From: Chitinophagales bacterium
GTDB taxonomy: Bacteria > Bacteroidota > Bacteroidia > Chitinophagales > JADIYW01
Reading direction: 5' to 3'
Length of the DNA: 64,000 nt
NCBI GenBank assembly: GCA_023957235.1
Contig: JAMLHI010000003.1
Location: forward strand, 62,001-126,000
The notes beneath the pieces were generated by a model. The model did not search any database. It had not been told where the DNA came from and saw nothing but the letters and a program-made list of their open reading frames with translations. Shown here in pieces: positions 17,010 to 26,278 of the stretch. The translations under genes were made by a program, and so were the position numbers. Position 1 is the stretch's first letter. Each line of letters starts with the position of its first letter.

Positions 17010-20000
17010 TTAAGGAACAGTAAATACTGGCCCCTCAATCCATTGAGAAGCATTACCGTTGCCATATAAAATTGTATTACATAAAGACATTACGACCCAT
17101 CTGTAGGTTCCTGAAGGGATAGTAGCAGTGAACCCTAAAGATGTTGGACTAAAACCTTTGGAGTAATCTCCGGTTGCATCATTAATCAATAGAACTGCAT
17201 GAATATCTGCTCCATTAGAGCCTGACCAATTAAATGTTACTTGATGACCATTCACATTTGTATTTAAACCTGAAGGAGAAGAACAAGGTCCTGAAGGAGT
17301 TACAACAGTTAAAGTTGCATTTGAAGAAGTAACACTCGTACATGGAGAGTTGCCAGTCATTACTACCCTGTATAGAAAGCCATTTTTACTTTGACTAGGT
17401 TGGTTAAATACTAATGAAGAGGATGTCGCTCCATTGATATCTTCCCAGCCTGATCCGTCATTCTCTTGCCATTGATAAGATTGAACATTTGAAGCAGAGA
17501 CACTCATGGAACCACTTCCAGTAGAAGAGATGGTCTTATTTTGGGGTTGGTTGTTGATAGAAATAGGTGGAGTGATTACAACTGCATTGCTAGCAACTGC
17601 ATCAGACCAACAAGTGCCATTATATGCCCTTACATAGATAGTAGCAGAACTGTTTAAATTATAGGCAGATGATGTAGGCGATGCAATAGATGTACCTGTT
17701 TCAGTCGTCTGAAAATAATACCCAGCATCATAAGATATGGATGCAGGACCGCAAGAAGGATTGTTTGAATAGCTGAATGTTCCTACCGGGTTATCTACAC
17801 TACAAGCGGCTTCTATAAAGCCTATAAAGTCAAAGTCGTTGACACTCAATGTTCCAGTATTAGCTGAAGCATTGTAGCCATATAGTCTTATTTCAAGTTG
17901 ATTTACATTTGAACTATTTATGGAAAAGGTAAATGGTTCATTGTTTGCAGTCCCTGTATAGCTAATTTCAGTTCCTGTAGCAAAATTGTCTAAGCTAGTT
18001 CTCACTTGTATTTTATTGGGACCTGTGTTAGAACGTCTTAAATTAACATTCAACTCTGAAACAGATAATTCATAACCTGAATTGGCTGTTAAAGTCCATG
18101 TAAAATACTTCGTAGCATCTAAACTAGATGACGTACTCCATCCATTTGCATTATATCTATCGTCACCATTATTGGGGCTTACTCCCGATCTTCCAATTCC
18201 AGATACTGTTATATTATTATTTACAACTTGACCAGCAGTATATGGGTTACTATTTCCTGGGTTTGTTCCTGTGATGTTATTGGACCAAAGACTTCCTGCA
18301 ATTGGAGCTGTTACAGTCAGTGTTGCATTTGAAGATGTATCGTTAGAGCATGGAGAGTTTCCTGTCATTATAACTCTATAATTATATCCATTTTTGCTTG
18401 AAGAAGGGCTGTTAAAGCTTAAAGTTGCAGCATTTTCTCCACTCATATTCGCCCATCCATTTCCATCATTTTCCTGCCATTGGTATGAAACTACATTACT
18501 AGCCACTACATTCATAGTGCCTGAGCTATTTTCTGGGACAGATATATTTGAGGGTTGTGTGCTAATATTGATTGGGGAAGCAATAGTTACTGCATTACTT
18601 GCAATTGCATCAGACCAGCAAGAACCGTTAAATGCTCTGACATAAATAGTTCCTGATGAATTTAAAGTATAAGTACTAGTAGTTGGTTTATCTTGTAAAA
18701 TTCCATTTGAAGTCGTCTGAAAATAATATCCAGCATCAAATCCTATTATAACTGGACCACAAGATGGATTGGAAGAATAGGTAAACGACCCACTTATACT
18801 TGGAGTGCTATTCACCTGTAAAATAACTTCCTTGCGACTGCTACTGCAAGTAGCGTTGTTGCCTTGAATATATATTGTATAAGTTCCAGCAGGTGTTGTA
18901 TTATCTAGTGTTAAAGTATTACCAGAAACTCCATTGGTAATTTGATTTCCGTTAGTAGATGCATCCCAAAAAGTATAAGATGTAGCGTTATTTGAACCTG
19001 TTCCAGTAACAGCTATACTTTGTCCTTCACATACAGCTGAAGGTGATATATTTGTCGGTTCACTTGGCGTAGCGTTGATTGTGAAGTCATGACCATTATT
19101 AGTGCCAATTGTAATAGGGTCTTCATTTATTACACGTACTCTATATTTAGTGCCTACAGTATAATTTGCAGGTATTACTGCACTGATAGGAGAAGCAGAA
19201 CCACTTCCAATAATATTTTGGGTGAGATTATTAGAGAAGTTTCCATTTTCATCTGAAATTTGGACTTTAAAATCTTGATTAAAAGAGCCGGTTGCATCAA
19301 AGCTTACATTGATATTGTTATCTGAGCCATTGCAATAAGTGCCAAAGGTGATGTCATCAGTTAAAATTAAAGTAGAGCCGATATCAGTAGTGACAGCTTC
19401 TGATGTTGCAGAATTGTTATAAACTCTATCTGGTGAACAATATTCGTATCCTATAAAATAGTAAGTAGTATTAGGGAGCAGGTCAGTGATAGTGATAGGA
19501 GAACTTCCTGTTCCATTATAAACCACTTGCTCTCCTGAACCACTATATAAAGTATTGGCAGAAGGATTAGCTCCATTAGCTAAATTAGTGAAACTATTGG
19601 AAGAATTCATTTTTATCACTCGTCCAGCGCCATTTCCATCCAACCATTCTAAGTCTATAGTATTTTCTGTTGCAGTAGAATATGTAGCAAATCCTTCTGG
19701 AGTGGTGGACGGAGCTGTACAAGAAGATACATCTCCTGTAATAACAAGGTCTCTAAATCTTTTTTCACTTGGTGAATTGGTTCTAATAAAGCGAATTTTC
19801 AGATTGCTTTTGTTGATATTATTAGGTAGATTGATACTAGAGGTTACGTAACTAGAACTTGAAGGAGTAGCACCATTTGCAGAAAATGCAGTCCAAGTAC
19901 TACCACCGTCATCAGATACTTGTATGGAGATAGGTCCATCAGTACCACTGCCATATTTGGCCACTTGAAATTCTACTTTGATATTAGTATAAGATGACCA

Positions 20001-20198
20001 GTTGTATGATGGGCTCGTTATCGTAGATCCTATTGCAGTAAAACGTTGGTAGCCACCAGTTCCTGATTCATAAGTAATAATATTTCCTGTCCATGGAGAG
20101 GAAAGTGTAGATCTAAAACCCTCATTGACTAATGTTTCTGCTTGTAAAGAAAGAATAGTAGAGAGAAATAGAAATAATAGCGTGTGAAGTCTATTCAT
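17010..20198 (-). CDS. Large secreted repeat protein with Ig-like and FN3-like domains
   Basis: A 1062-residue secreted protein with signal peptide LLFLFLSTILSLQA (cleaved near residue 20). In order: a jelly-roll-like domain (about 22-155), an FN3-like domain (about 158-270), Ig/PKD-like segments, then two copies of a roughly 165-residue unit. Each copy has a Cys-containing part (NPSCGP...DAGYYFQTT...CWSDA) and an Ig-like part (SYQWQENDG...RVIMTGNSPC). A non-repeated domain sits between the copies (about 630-795). There is no recognisable T9SS sorting domain at the C-terminus, which ends ASQWIEGPVFTVP. It is probably a surface or extracellular adhesin-like protein; the function is unknown. 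Confidence 0.75.
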   Translation of the reverse strand: MNRLHTLLFLFLSTILSLQAETLVNEGFRSTLSSPWTGNIITYESGTGGYQRFTAIGSTITSPSYNWSSYTNIKVEFQVAKYGSGTDGPISIQVSDDGGSTWTAFSANGATPSSSSYVTSSINLPNNINKSNLKIRFIRTNSPSEKRFRDLVITGDVSSCTAPSTTPEGFATYSTATENTIDLEWLDGNGAGRVIKMNSSNSFTNLANGANPSANTLYSGSGEQVVYNGTGSSPITITDLLPNTTYYFIGYEYCSPDRVYNNSATSEAVTTDIGSTLILTDDITFGTYCNGSDNNINVSFDATGSFNQDFKVQISDENGNFSNNLTQNIIGSGSASPISAVIPANYTVGTKYRVRVINEDPITIGTNNGHDFTINATPSEPTNISPSAVCEGQSIAVTGTGSNNATSYTFWDASTNGNQITNGVSGNTLTLDNTTPAGTYTIYIQGNNATCSSSRKEVILQVNSTPSISGSFTYSSNPSCGPVIIGFDAGYYFQTTSNGILQDKPTTSTYTLNSSGTIYVRAFNGSCWSDAIASNAVTIASPINISTQPSNISVPENSSGTMNVVASNVVSYQWQENDGNGWANMSGENAATLSFNSPSSSKNGYNYRVIMTGNSPCSNDTSSNATLTVTAPIAGSLWSNNITGTNPGNSNPYTAGQVVNNNITVSGIGRSGVSPNNGDDRYNANGWSTSSSLDATKYFTWTLTANSGYELSVSELNVNLRRSNTGPNKIQVRTSLDNFATGTEISYTGTANNEPFTFSINSSNVNQLEIRLYGYNASANTGTLSVNDFDFIGFIEAACSVDNPVGTFSYSNNPSCGPASISYDAGYYFQTTETGTSIASPTSSAYNLNSSATIYVRAYNGTCWSDAVASNAVVITPPISINNQPQNKTISSTGSGSMSVSASNVQSYQWQENDGSGWEDINGATSSSLVFNQPSQSKNGFLYRVVMTGNSPCTSVTSSNATLTVVTPSGPCSSPSGLNTNVNGHQVTFNWSGSNGADIHAVLLINDATGDYSKGFSPTSLGFTATIPSGTYRWVVMSLCNTILYGNGNASQWIEGPVFTVP
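17300..18810 (-). repeat. Duplicated coding unit inside the 1062-residue gene
   Basis: Two segments, about 17300-17790 and 18310-18800, offset by about 1.0 kb, encode the same Cys-rich plus Ig-like unit. They remain recognisable at the DNA level (for example CATGGAGAGTT near 17341 and 18349, and CTGAAAATAATA near 17709 and 18717). This is an internal gene duplication of moderate age. Confidence 0.8.
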
Positions 20199-20302
20199 AT
20201 TGTAGCGGTTTTAAAAGGTATAAAATGAGATAACAAATTTATATTTAATTTAACTAAAAGTCAAATTCCTTTTTTATTGACATTCAGTATTATAGATATG
20301 GT

Positions 20303-21487
20303 TTATTTTTTCACACATCTCACAGAAAGTGCCATGTTGTTTTCATAAGCAAAAGGGAGGACTTCTAAATTATCATAAGTAATATTTCTTGCCAAATTTT
20401 TATTGTCATTTCCTTTGGTAGATGTCCACCAGTAACCATAATAGCCCATCGTATTATATGCCTCCTTTTGAATATCTTTAAATCCTCCAGGAAGTGCTGA
20501 AAAACAATAGTTATTAGTAGCAGGAGCACCTTGCCATTCTCCCTTTTTCATTAACTGAGAGCCTGAGTGGGTGCCAATACTGGAAATAAGCTGGTCCCAG
20601 TCGCTACTTGAAGGTAATTCCCATCCTTGAGGACAAGCAGTTTTAGCAGCTTCAATAGTATATAATCTCCCATATTTTTCACAGTTAGATTCTCTGTTAC
20701 TATAACACCAAGAATTGTCGGTTTCATAATTGAGATTGTCACCCATCCATTTTTTGCCACCGATAATCGTATATCTATAGACTTGTCCATCTCTATTGTC
20801 TGTAAATTTTGTTTCTATAAAATCGCAAGTATCTAAAATTGGAGTGGTGAAATAATATTGTTCTCCATATCCTATGCCATCATTATTTTTGGCATAAGCT
20901 CGATAAAAATATTTTGTATCATCTTTTAAATTGTTTAGTACAATTTGGAAATCTTCTTTGTTTCCCAAAGTAGATATTGCATGAAATTTTAGAGTACTTG
21001 GATGAGGAAGTGTATCCCATACCACGCCAACTTCTAAAAGCTCACCATTGCCTTTATCTAATACAACACCACCAGATTTAGCAGATTTGGCATTGATTTC
21101 AAAAGCAGGTGTAGTTTCTAATATTGGTACTTTTAATTCTTTATTGACTTTGATATAGCCCTTTTTTATTAATGAATCTTCTCCATAAGCATTTTTTATA
21201 ACGAGTTTTACAGAGAATTCTCCTAATGAGTTATAGATGATATTTTGAGGGTGTTGTTCTGTGGAGGAAGATGGTGTTCCACCTTCAAAAGTCCATTGCC
21301 ATTTGAATGGAAAACCTTCACTTGAATCAGTATAATTGATAGCTGACCCTTGTTTGAGATCGGTACTATCGGCAAAGAATTTCACTTTTAATTCAATGTG
21401 TTTATTGGAAATTTTTGGATTGTCTTTACTACAATTGGTGAGAAATAAGACAAAAACAATGGTGAAAAGTATATTATAGTTTTTCAT
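20303..21487 (-). CDS. Lipoprotein with PKD and FISUMP domains
   Basis: A 394-residue surface lipoprotein. The signal is MKNYNILFTIVFVLFLTNC with Cys19. A PKD domain (about 35-115; FPFKWQWTFEGGTPSSS) is followed by an FN3-like segment (about 120-215; DTKYFYRAYAKNNDG). The C-terminal half is a Fibrobacter succinogenes major paralogous (FISUMP) domain with DGQVYRYTIIGGKKWMGDNL, CPQGWELPSSSDWDQL and a final VRCVKK. Such proteins are surface exposed and of unknown role. It lies 104 bases upstream of the large secreted protein on the same strand, so a joint surface role is possible. Confidence 0.82.
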   Translation of the reverse strand: MKNYNILFTIVFVLFLTNCSKDNPKISNKHIELKVKFFADSTDLKQGSAINYTDSSEGFPFKWQWTFEGGTPSSSTEQHPQNIIYNSLGEFSVKLVIKNAYGEDSLIKKGYIKVNKELKVPILETTPAFEINAKSAKSGGVVLDKGNGELLEVGVVWDTLPHPSTLKFHAISTLGNKEDFQIVLNNLKDDTKYFYRAYAKNNDGIGYGEQYYFTTPILDTCDFIETKFTDNRDGQVYRYTIIGGKKWMGDNLNYETDNSWCYSNRESNCEKYGRLYTIEAAKTACPQGWELPSSSDWDQLISSIGTHSGSQLMKKGEWQGAPATNNYCFSALPGGFKDIQKEAYNTMGYYGYWWTSTKGNDNKNLARNITYDNLEVLPFAYENNMALSVRCVKK

Positions 21488-21679
21488 GATTATCTAAAGG
21501 CTAAAACTTATAAGGAAACCTACTAAGATAAATAATTTTTTCTTTTTCTGTAATTTTTGAAAAATATAGAATAATGTGTTTGTGTTGTCAATTGTTGATA
21601 ATGATAGGGTTGCGCTTGTTTTTAATTTTTAGAGACGTTTTTTAAAATGAATTTGTTTTGAATAATATCATTTAAAAGA

Positions 21680-21697
21680 ACCAAACAATCGTTTGGT
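21680..21697. promoter_or_regulatory. TetR operator palindrome
   Basis: ACCAAAC-N4-GTTTGGT, two perfect 7-base arms, upstream of a TetR gene. Its right arm contains the -33 TTTG of the promoter, so a bound repressor would block transcription of tetR-fadN. TetR regulators of fatty-acid degradation bind operators of this general size and symmetry. Confidence 0.75.
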
Positions 21698-21723
21698 AAA
21701 ATAATTTATTTATAGTATATTTG
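21692..21723 (+). promoter_or_regulatory. Promoter of the tetR-fad operon
   Basis: TTTG (21692-21695), 20-base spacer, TATATTTG (21716-21723). This is the best-matching promoter in the window. The GTG start lies 27 bases further on. Confidence 0.75.
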
Positions 21724-21750
21724 TAGATTGACAAATTACAGAAGGGGACT

Positions 21751-22326
21751 GTGCCAAAGCAAAAAGTTAGTGTAGATTATATTTTGAAACAATCATTGAG
21801 GTTGTTTAGAAAAAAAAGTTACCATAATACTTCTATAGCAGATATAGCAGAAGCTTGTGGTTTGCTTAAAGGAAGCCTTTATCATTATTTTCCTAGTAAA
21901 GAAGCTTTGATGATTGCTGTTATCAAATATGCACATGCCTATTTCAATAGGGAGGTTTTTGCCATTGCCTATAATGAGGAATTGGATGCGCAGCAGAAGA
22001 TGGAGCAAATGTTTAAGAAATCTGAGAGAGCTCTATTGTCAGATGGTGATATCATGGGAAATATAGGTGTTGAAACAGCAAGAGTAATTCCTGAATTTTC
22101 AGAAAGTATTAGAGATTTTTTTGAAGATTGGATCAAGGCGGTGAAAGTGATTTTTATGCAAATTACCAATGAGGAAGATGCACTGAGATTGGCGGAACAA
22201 ACTGTTACAGAGTTTGAAGGGGCAGTAATGATGTCGAGGATTTTTAAAGATCCAAAATTTGTTCACAATGCTTATGATAGATTGACGCATCGATTTGCAG
22301 CATTTGGACTTAATCCACAGAATTAA
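21751..22326 (+). CDS. TetR-family repressor, probable fatty-acid degradation regulator
   Basis: A 191-residue regulator. The N-terminal helix-turn-helix reads FRKKSYHNTSIADIAEACGLLKGSLYHYFPSKEAL (about 17-52; seen here in two conserved halves). The C-terminal ligand domain is variable. The GTG start follows a GGGGA stretch. It is first in an operon with fadN (39-base gap). The arrangement parallels Bacillus FadR, a TetR protein released from DNA by long-chain acyl-CoA. That ligand is an inference from context. Confidence 0.88.
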   Translation: MPKQKVSVDYILKQSLRLFRKKSYHNTSIADIAEACGLLKGSLYHYFPSKEALMIAVIKYAHAYFNREVFAIAYNEELDAQQKMEQMFKKSERALLSDGDIMGNIGVETARVIPEFSESIRDFFEDWIKAVKVIFMQITNEEDALRLAEQTVTEFEGAVMMSRIFKDPKFVHNAYDRLTHRFAAFGLNPQN

Positions 22327-22365
22327 TTTTTTATTTTTTATCTATATAAATTCAAATTACCGGAA

Positions 22366-24771
22366 ATGGAAAAAACCAATACGAGCAGAGCCATTAGAAA
22401 AGTGGCAGTTCTGGGAGCAGGGGTAATGGGAGCAGGGATTGCATTGCACTTCGCCGGAATCGGTTGTGAAGTGTTATTACTGGATATGGTACCCAATGAC
22501 CTTAAAGAAGAAGAGAAAAGTAATCCTAAATCAAGAAATAGGATTGTAACGGATCTTTTCAATTTTGCACTTAAATCGAAGCCTTCTCCTTTGTACACTA
22601 AAGCAGTAGCACAAAGAGTACAGTTAGGCAACTTTGATGACGATATGTCTAAGATTAAAGATGTAGATTGGATTGTAGAAGTAGTTGTTGAGAGATTGGA
22701 TATTAAGAAATTGATCTATGAGAAAGTAGAAAAGTATAGAAAACCTGGCACTTTGATTACTTCAAATACATCTGGTATTCCTATTAATTTATTAGCTGAA
22801 GGAAGAAGTGAAGATTTTAAAGCAAATTTTGCAGGTACCCACTTTTTTAATCCTCCACGTTATTTAAAATTGTTGGAGATCATACCAATAGTAGAAACAA
22901 AACCTGAAATTGTCCAATTTTTAATGTCTTATGGAGATAAAATTTTAGGAAAGGAAACCGTATTATGTAAAGATACTCCTGCATTTATTGCCAATAGAGT
23001 AGGAGTTTATTCCATGGCAAAAATCTTTCAATTAACTACTGAATTAGGATTAAAAATTGAAGAGGTTGATAAATTGACAGGCCCTGTTATTGGTCGCCCT
23101 AAAACAGGTACTTTCAAACTTTCAGATCTAGTAGGTAATGATACCGGAACTAAAGTGATGATGGGTATCAAAGATTCTTGTCCTAATGATGAACAGGCAG
23201 GTGCCTTTGTTACACCTTCTTATGTAGATTTCTTATTAGAAAATAAATTTTTTGGAAATAAAACTAAAAAGGGTTATTACGAAAAGACTAAAGATGCAAA
23301 TGGCAAAACAGTTGTCAATGCGCTTCGTCTAGATACTTTAACTTATGAGCCTTCAGGAAAAGTTGAGTTTGCCTCATTGAAAGAAGCGGGACAAAAAGAA
23401 GCTCTAGCTGATAAAATCAAAACTTTTATTAAGAGTGATGATAAAGGTGCTCAATTAGTTAAAAGATCTTTGGCAGGTTTGTTTGCTTATGTTTCTAATA
23501 GAGTTCCAGAAATTTCTGACAATTTATATAGTGTAGATGATGCTTTGCGTGCTGGATTTGCATGGGAAATAGGGCCTTTTGAATATTGGGATATTGTAGG
23601 AATACAAAAAGGTATTGAATTGGCAGAGGCAGAAGGACTTGTTGTAAGTAGTTGGGTGAAAGATTTAGCTGCTTCAAGTGACAAACCTTCTTTCTACAGA
23701 ACAGAGAATGGTGCTAAAAAATATTATAACCAAGCTACTCAATCTTATACAGTTATTCCAGGTACTGAATCTTTTATTTTATTAGATACTATAAGAGATA
23801 AAAAACCAGTATTTAAAAATAGTGGAGGTATTCTTCATGATATAGGAGATGGAGTTTTGAATCTTGAGTTTACTTCAAAAATGAATTCATTAGGAGGAGA
23901 TGTTTTGGATGCTATTAATAAATCTATTGACATTGCCGAAAAAGGATACAATGGATTGGTGATAGGCAATGAAGCACCTAATTTTTCAGTTGGAGCAAAT
24001 TTAGCTATGATATTTATGATGGCTATGGAGCAAGAATATGATGAATTGGATTTTGCTATCCGTGCATTCCAAAATACAACTATGAGAGCTAGATATTCAT
24101 CTATCCCAGTTATTGCTGCTCCTCATGGTATGACACTTGGAGGAGGATGTGAATTAACAATGCATGCTGATGTTGCAGTAGCTTCTGCTGAAACTTATAT
24201 CGGATTGGTAGAAGTAGGAGTAGGATTAGTACCAGGTGGTGGAGGTATCAAAGAATTGGCTTTGCGCCTTTCAGATAGTTTCTTTGAAGGAGACGTACAA
24301 ATCCCTAAGCTTCAAGATGCATTTTTGAATATTGCAATGGCTAAAGTTGCTACTTCTGCTCAGGAAGCATTTGATATGGGCTTTTTCCGTAAAGGTACTG
24401 ACCGTATAGTAATGAATAGTAAAAGATTGATTGCTGAAGCAAAGGCAGAAGCATTGAGAATGACAGAGGCTGGATATGTACAACCAGCTAAACGCAATAA
24501 TATAACTGTGTTGGGAAGAACAGGATTAGGTTCTCTTACTGTAGGGGTTGAATCCTTTAAAATGGGTGGTTATATCTCAGAGCATGATGCAAAAATTGCT
24601 CAAAAAATTGCTTTTGCTATCTGTGGAGGTGATTTGTCTCAACCGACCGTAGTCAATGAACAATATTTATTGGATTTGGAGCGTGAAGCATTCTTAAGCC
24701 TTTGCGGTGAAAAGAAGACTTTAGAGCGTATTCAAGCAATGTTGACAACTGGTAAACCATTGAGAAACTAA
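22366..24771 (+). CDS. fadN: 3-hydroxyacyl-CoA dehydrogenase / enoyl-CoA hydratase, FadN type
   Basis: An 801-residue bifunctional beta-oxidation enzyme. The dehydrogenase part comes first, with the NAD site GAGVMG (17-22) and THFFNPPRYLKLLEIIP near 162. The hydratase/crotonase part comes last, with VGANLAMI near 545 and the oxyanion-hole region HGMTLGGGCELTMHAD near 586. That order is of FadN type, the reverse of E. coli FadB. It acts with the downstream thiolase and acyl-CoA dehydrogenase. Length and gene order match the Bacillus subtilis fadN-fadA-fadE operon. Confidence 0.93.
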   Translation: MEKTNTSRAIRKVAVLGAGVMGAGIALHFAGIGCEVLLLDMVPNDLKEEEKSNPKSRNRIVTDLFNFALKSKPSPLYTKAVAQRVQLGNFDDDMSKIKDVDWIVEVVVERLDIKKLIYEKVEKYRKPGTLITSNTSGIPINLLAEGRSEDFKANFAGTHFFNPPRYLKLLEIIPIVETKPEIVQFLMSYGDKILGKETVLCKDTPAFIANRVGVYSMAKIFQLTTELGLKIEEVDKLTGPVIGRPKTGTFKLSDLVGNDTGTKVMMGIKDSCPNDEQAGAFVTPSYVDFLLENKFFGNKTKKGYYEKTKDANGKTVVNALRLDTLTYEPSGKVEFASLKEAGQKEALADKIKTFIKSDDKGAQLVKRSLAGLFAYVSNRVPEISDNLYSVDDALRAGFAWEIGPFEYWDIVGIQKGIELAEAEGLVVSSWVKDLAASSDKPSFYRTENGAKKYYNQATQSYTVIPGTESFILLDTIRDKKPVFKNSGGILHDIGDGVLNLEFTSKMNSLGGDVLDAINKSIDIAEKGYNGLVIGNEAPNFSVGANLAMIFMMAMEQEYDELDFAIRAFQNTTMRARYSSIPVIAAPHGMTLGGGCELTMHADVAVASAETYIGLVEVGVGLVPGGGGIKELALRLSDSFFEGDVQIPKLQDAFLNIAMAKVATSAQEAFDMGFFRKGTDRIVMNSKRLIAEAKAEALRMTEAGYVQPAKRNNITVLGRTGLGSLTVGVESFKMGGYISEHDAKIAQKIAFAICGGDLSQPTVVNEQYLLDLEREAFLSLCGEKKTLERIQAMLTTGKPLRN

Positions 24772-24953
24772 TTTGTAATAGTCAACCAACAATCCAATCT
24801 CTCTGTTTTGAAGATAATATACTGAGAAATTCTTTTCAAAAACACTATAATATCAAATAGAGTATTGGCTTGGGAATTAAAATTAACTCGTTAACAAAGG
24901 AAATAAAAATAGAGATTTTAGATTTTTAGATTCCTATCTTAAAAATAAATAAA

Positions 24954-26132
24954 ATGCAAGAAGCTTATATAGTAGCAGGTTATAGATCAGCCGTAGGCAA
25001 GTCCAAAAGAGGTGGATTCCGCTTTACACGCCCTGATGATTTAGGTGCAGAAGTCATTAAGCACCTAGTGAACACTGTTCCCAATTTTGACCCAGCATTA
25101 GTAGATGATCTTATCTGCGGTAATGCCATCCCAGAAGCTGAACAAGGTATGCAAATTGGTCGTATGCTTGTCCTTAGAGCTGGACTTCCTCTTAATGTTG
25201 CAGGTGTGACAGTCAACCGTTATTGTGCATCTGGTGTAGAAACTATTGCTATGGCAACGTCAAAAATTCGCTCTGGCATGGGTGAATGTATCATTGCTGG
25301 AGGTGTAGAATCTATGTCCCTATTACCAATGACTGGATGGAGAACAGCTTTGAACTATGAAATTGCAAAGTCCACTGCTGATTATTATTCTTCTATGGGA
25401 TTGACAGCAGAAGCGGTCGCAAAACAATTTAATATTTCTCGTCAAGCACAGGATGAATTTGCTTTTAAATCTCACCAAAAAGCTATTGCTGCTATTGAAG
25501 CAGGTAGATTTAAAGATCAGATTGTTCCTATCACTGTGGAGGAAGTATATTTAGATGCTAATAATAAGAGAAAAACACGCTCTTATGTTGTTGATACAGA
25601 TGAAGGACCTCGTAGGGATACGACTGTTGAAGGACTGAGTAAATTAAAAGCAGTTTTTGCTGCTGGAGGTTCTGTTACTGCTGGTAACTCTTCTCAGACT
25701 TCAGATGGTGCTGCATTTGTATTAGTGATGTCTGAAAGAATGGTAAAGGAATTGAATCTAACTCCTATCGCAAAATTAGTAACAAGTGCCGTAGTAGGTG
25801 TAGAGCCTCGTATCATGGGTATTGGTCCGGTGGCAGCTATTCCTCAAGCATTAAAACAAGCAGGAATGACACTGAATGATATTGATATGATTGAGTTAAA
25901 TGAGGCGTTTGCTTCTCAGTCTTTAGCAGTTATTCAAGAACTTGGATTGAACCCTGAAATTATCAATCCTAATGGAGGTGCGATTTCTTTAGGTCATCCT
26001 CTGGGCTGTTCTGGTGCAAAATTGACTGTTCAATTGATCAATGAATTGAAACGCCAAGGTAAAAAGCGTGGTATGGTCTCTGCTTGTATAGGCGGTGGTC
26101 AAGGGATAGCATCTATTATCGAGGTACTATAA
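24954..26132 (+). CDS. fadA: Acetyl-CoA C-acyltransferase (3-ketoacyl-CoA thiolase)
   Basis: A 392-residue thiolase for the last step of beta-oxidation. The active-site residues are Cys91 (NRYCASGVE), His348 (SLGHPLGCSGAK) and Cys378 (VSACIGGGQG). It follows fadN after 182 bases. That gap shows no promoter, though a half-site-like ACCAACAATC occurs at its start. It is the second enzyme of the fad operon. Confidence 0.95.
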   Translation: MQEAYIVAGYRSAVGKSKRGGFRFTRPDDLGAEVIKHLVNTVPNFDPALVDDLICGNAIPEAEQGMQIGRMLVLRAGLPLNVAGVTVNRYCASGVETIAMATSKIRSGMGECIIAGGVESMSLLPMTGWRTALNYEIAKSTADYYSSMGLTAEAVAKQFNISRQAQDEFAFKSHQKAIAAIEAGRFKDQIVPITVEEVYLDANNKRKTRSYVVDTDEGPRRDTTVEGLSKLKAVFAAGGSVTAGNSSQTSDGAAFVLVMSERMVKELNLTPIAKLVTSAVVGVEPRIMGIGPVAAIPQALKQAGMTLNDIDMIELNEAFASQSLAVIQELGLNPEIINPNGGAISLGHPLGCSGAKLTVQLINELKRQGKKRGMVSACIGGGQGIASIIEVL

Positions 26133-26278
26133 TTTCATCAAATATTTGAGTAGGTATAGAAGTATTGAAATCTTAAAAGACTTTGTTTAAAGTATCAGAG
26201 TCTAAATTTTCTTACGTATAGCACTAATCTCAATAGAATAATAAAATTTAATAACATATAAATATTCAATCGCAAAAA

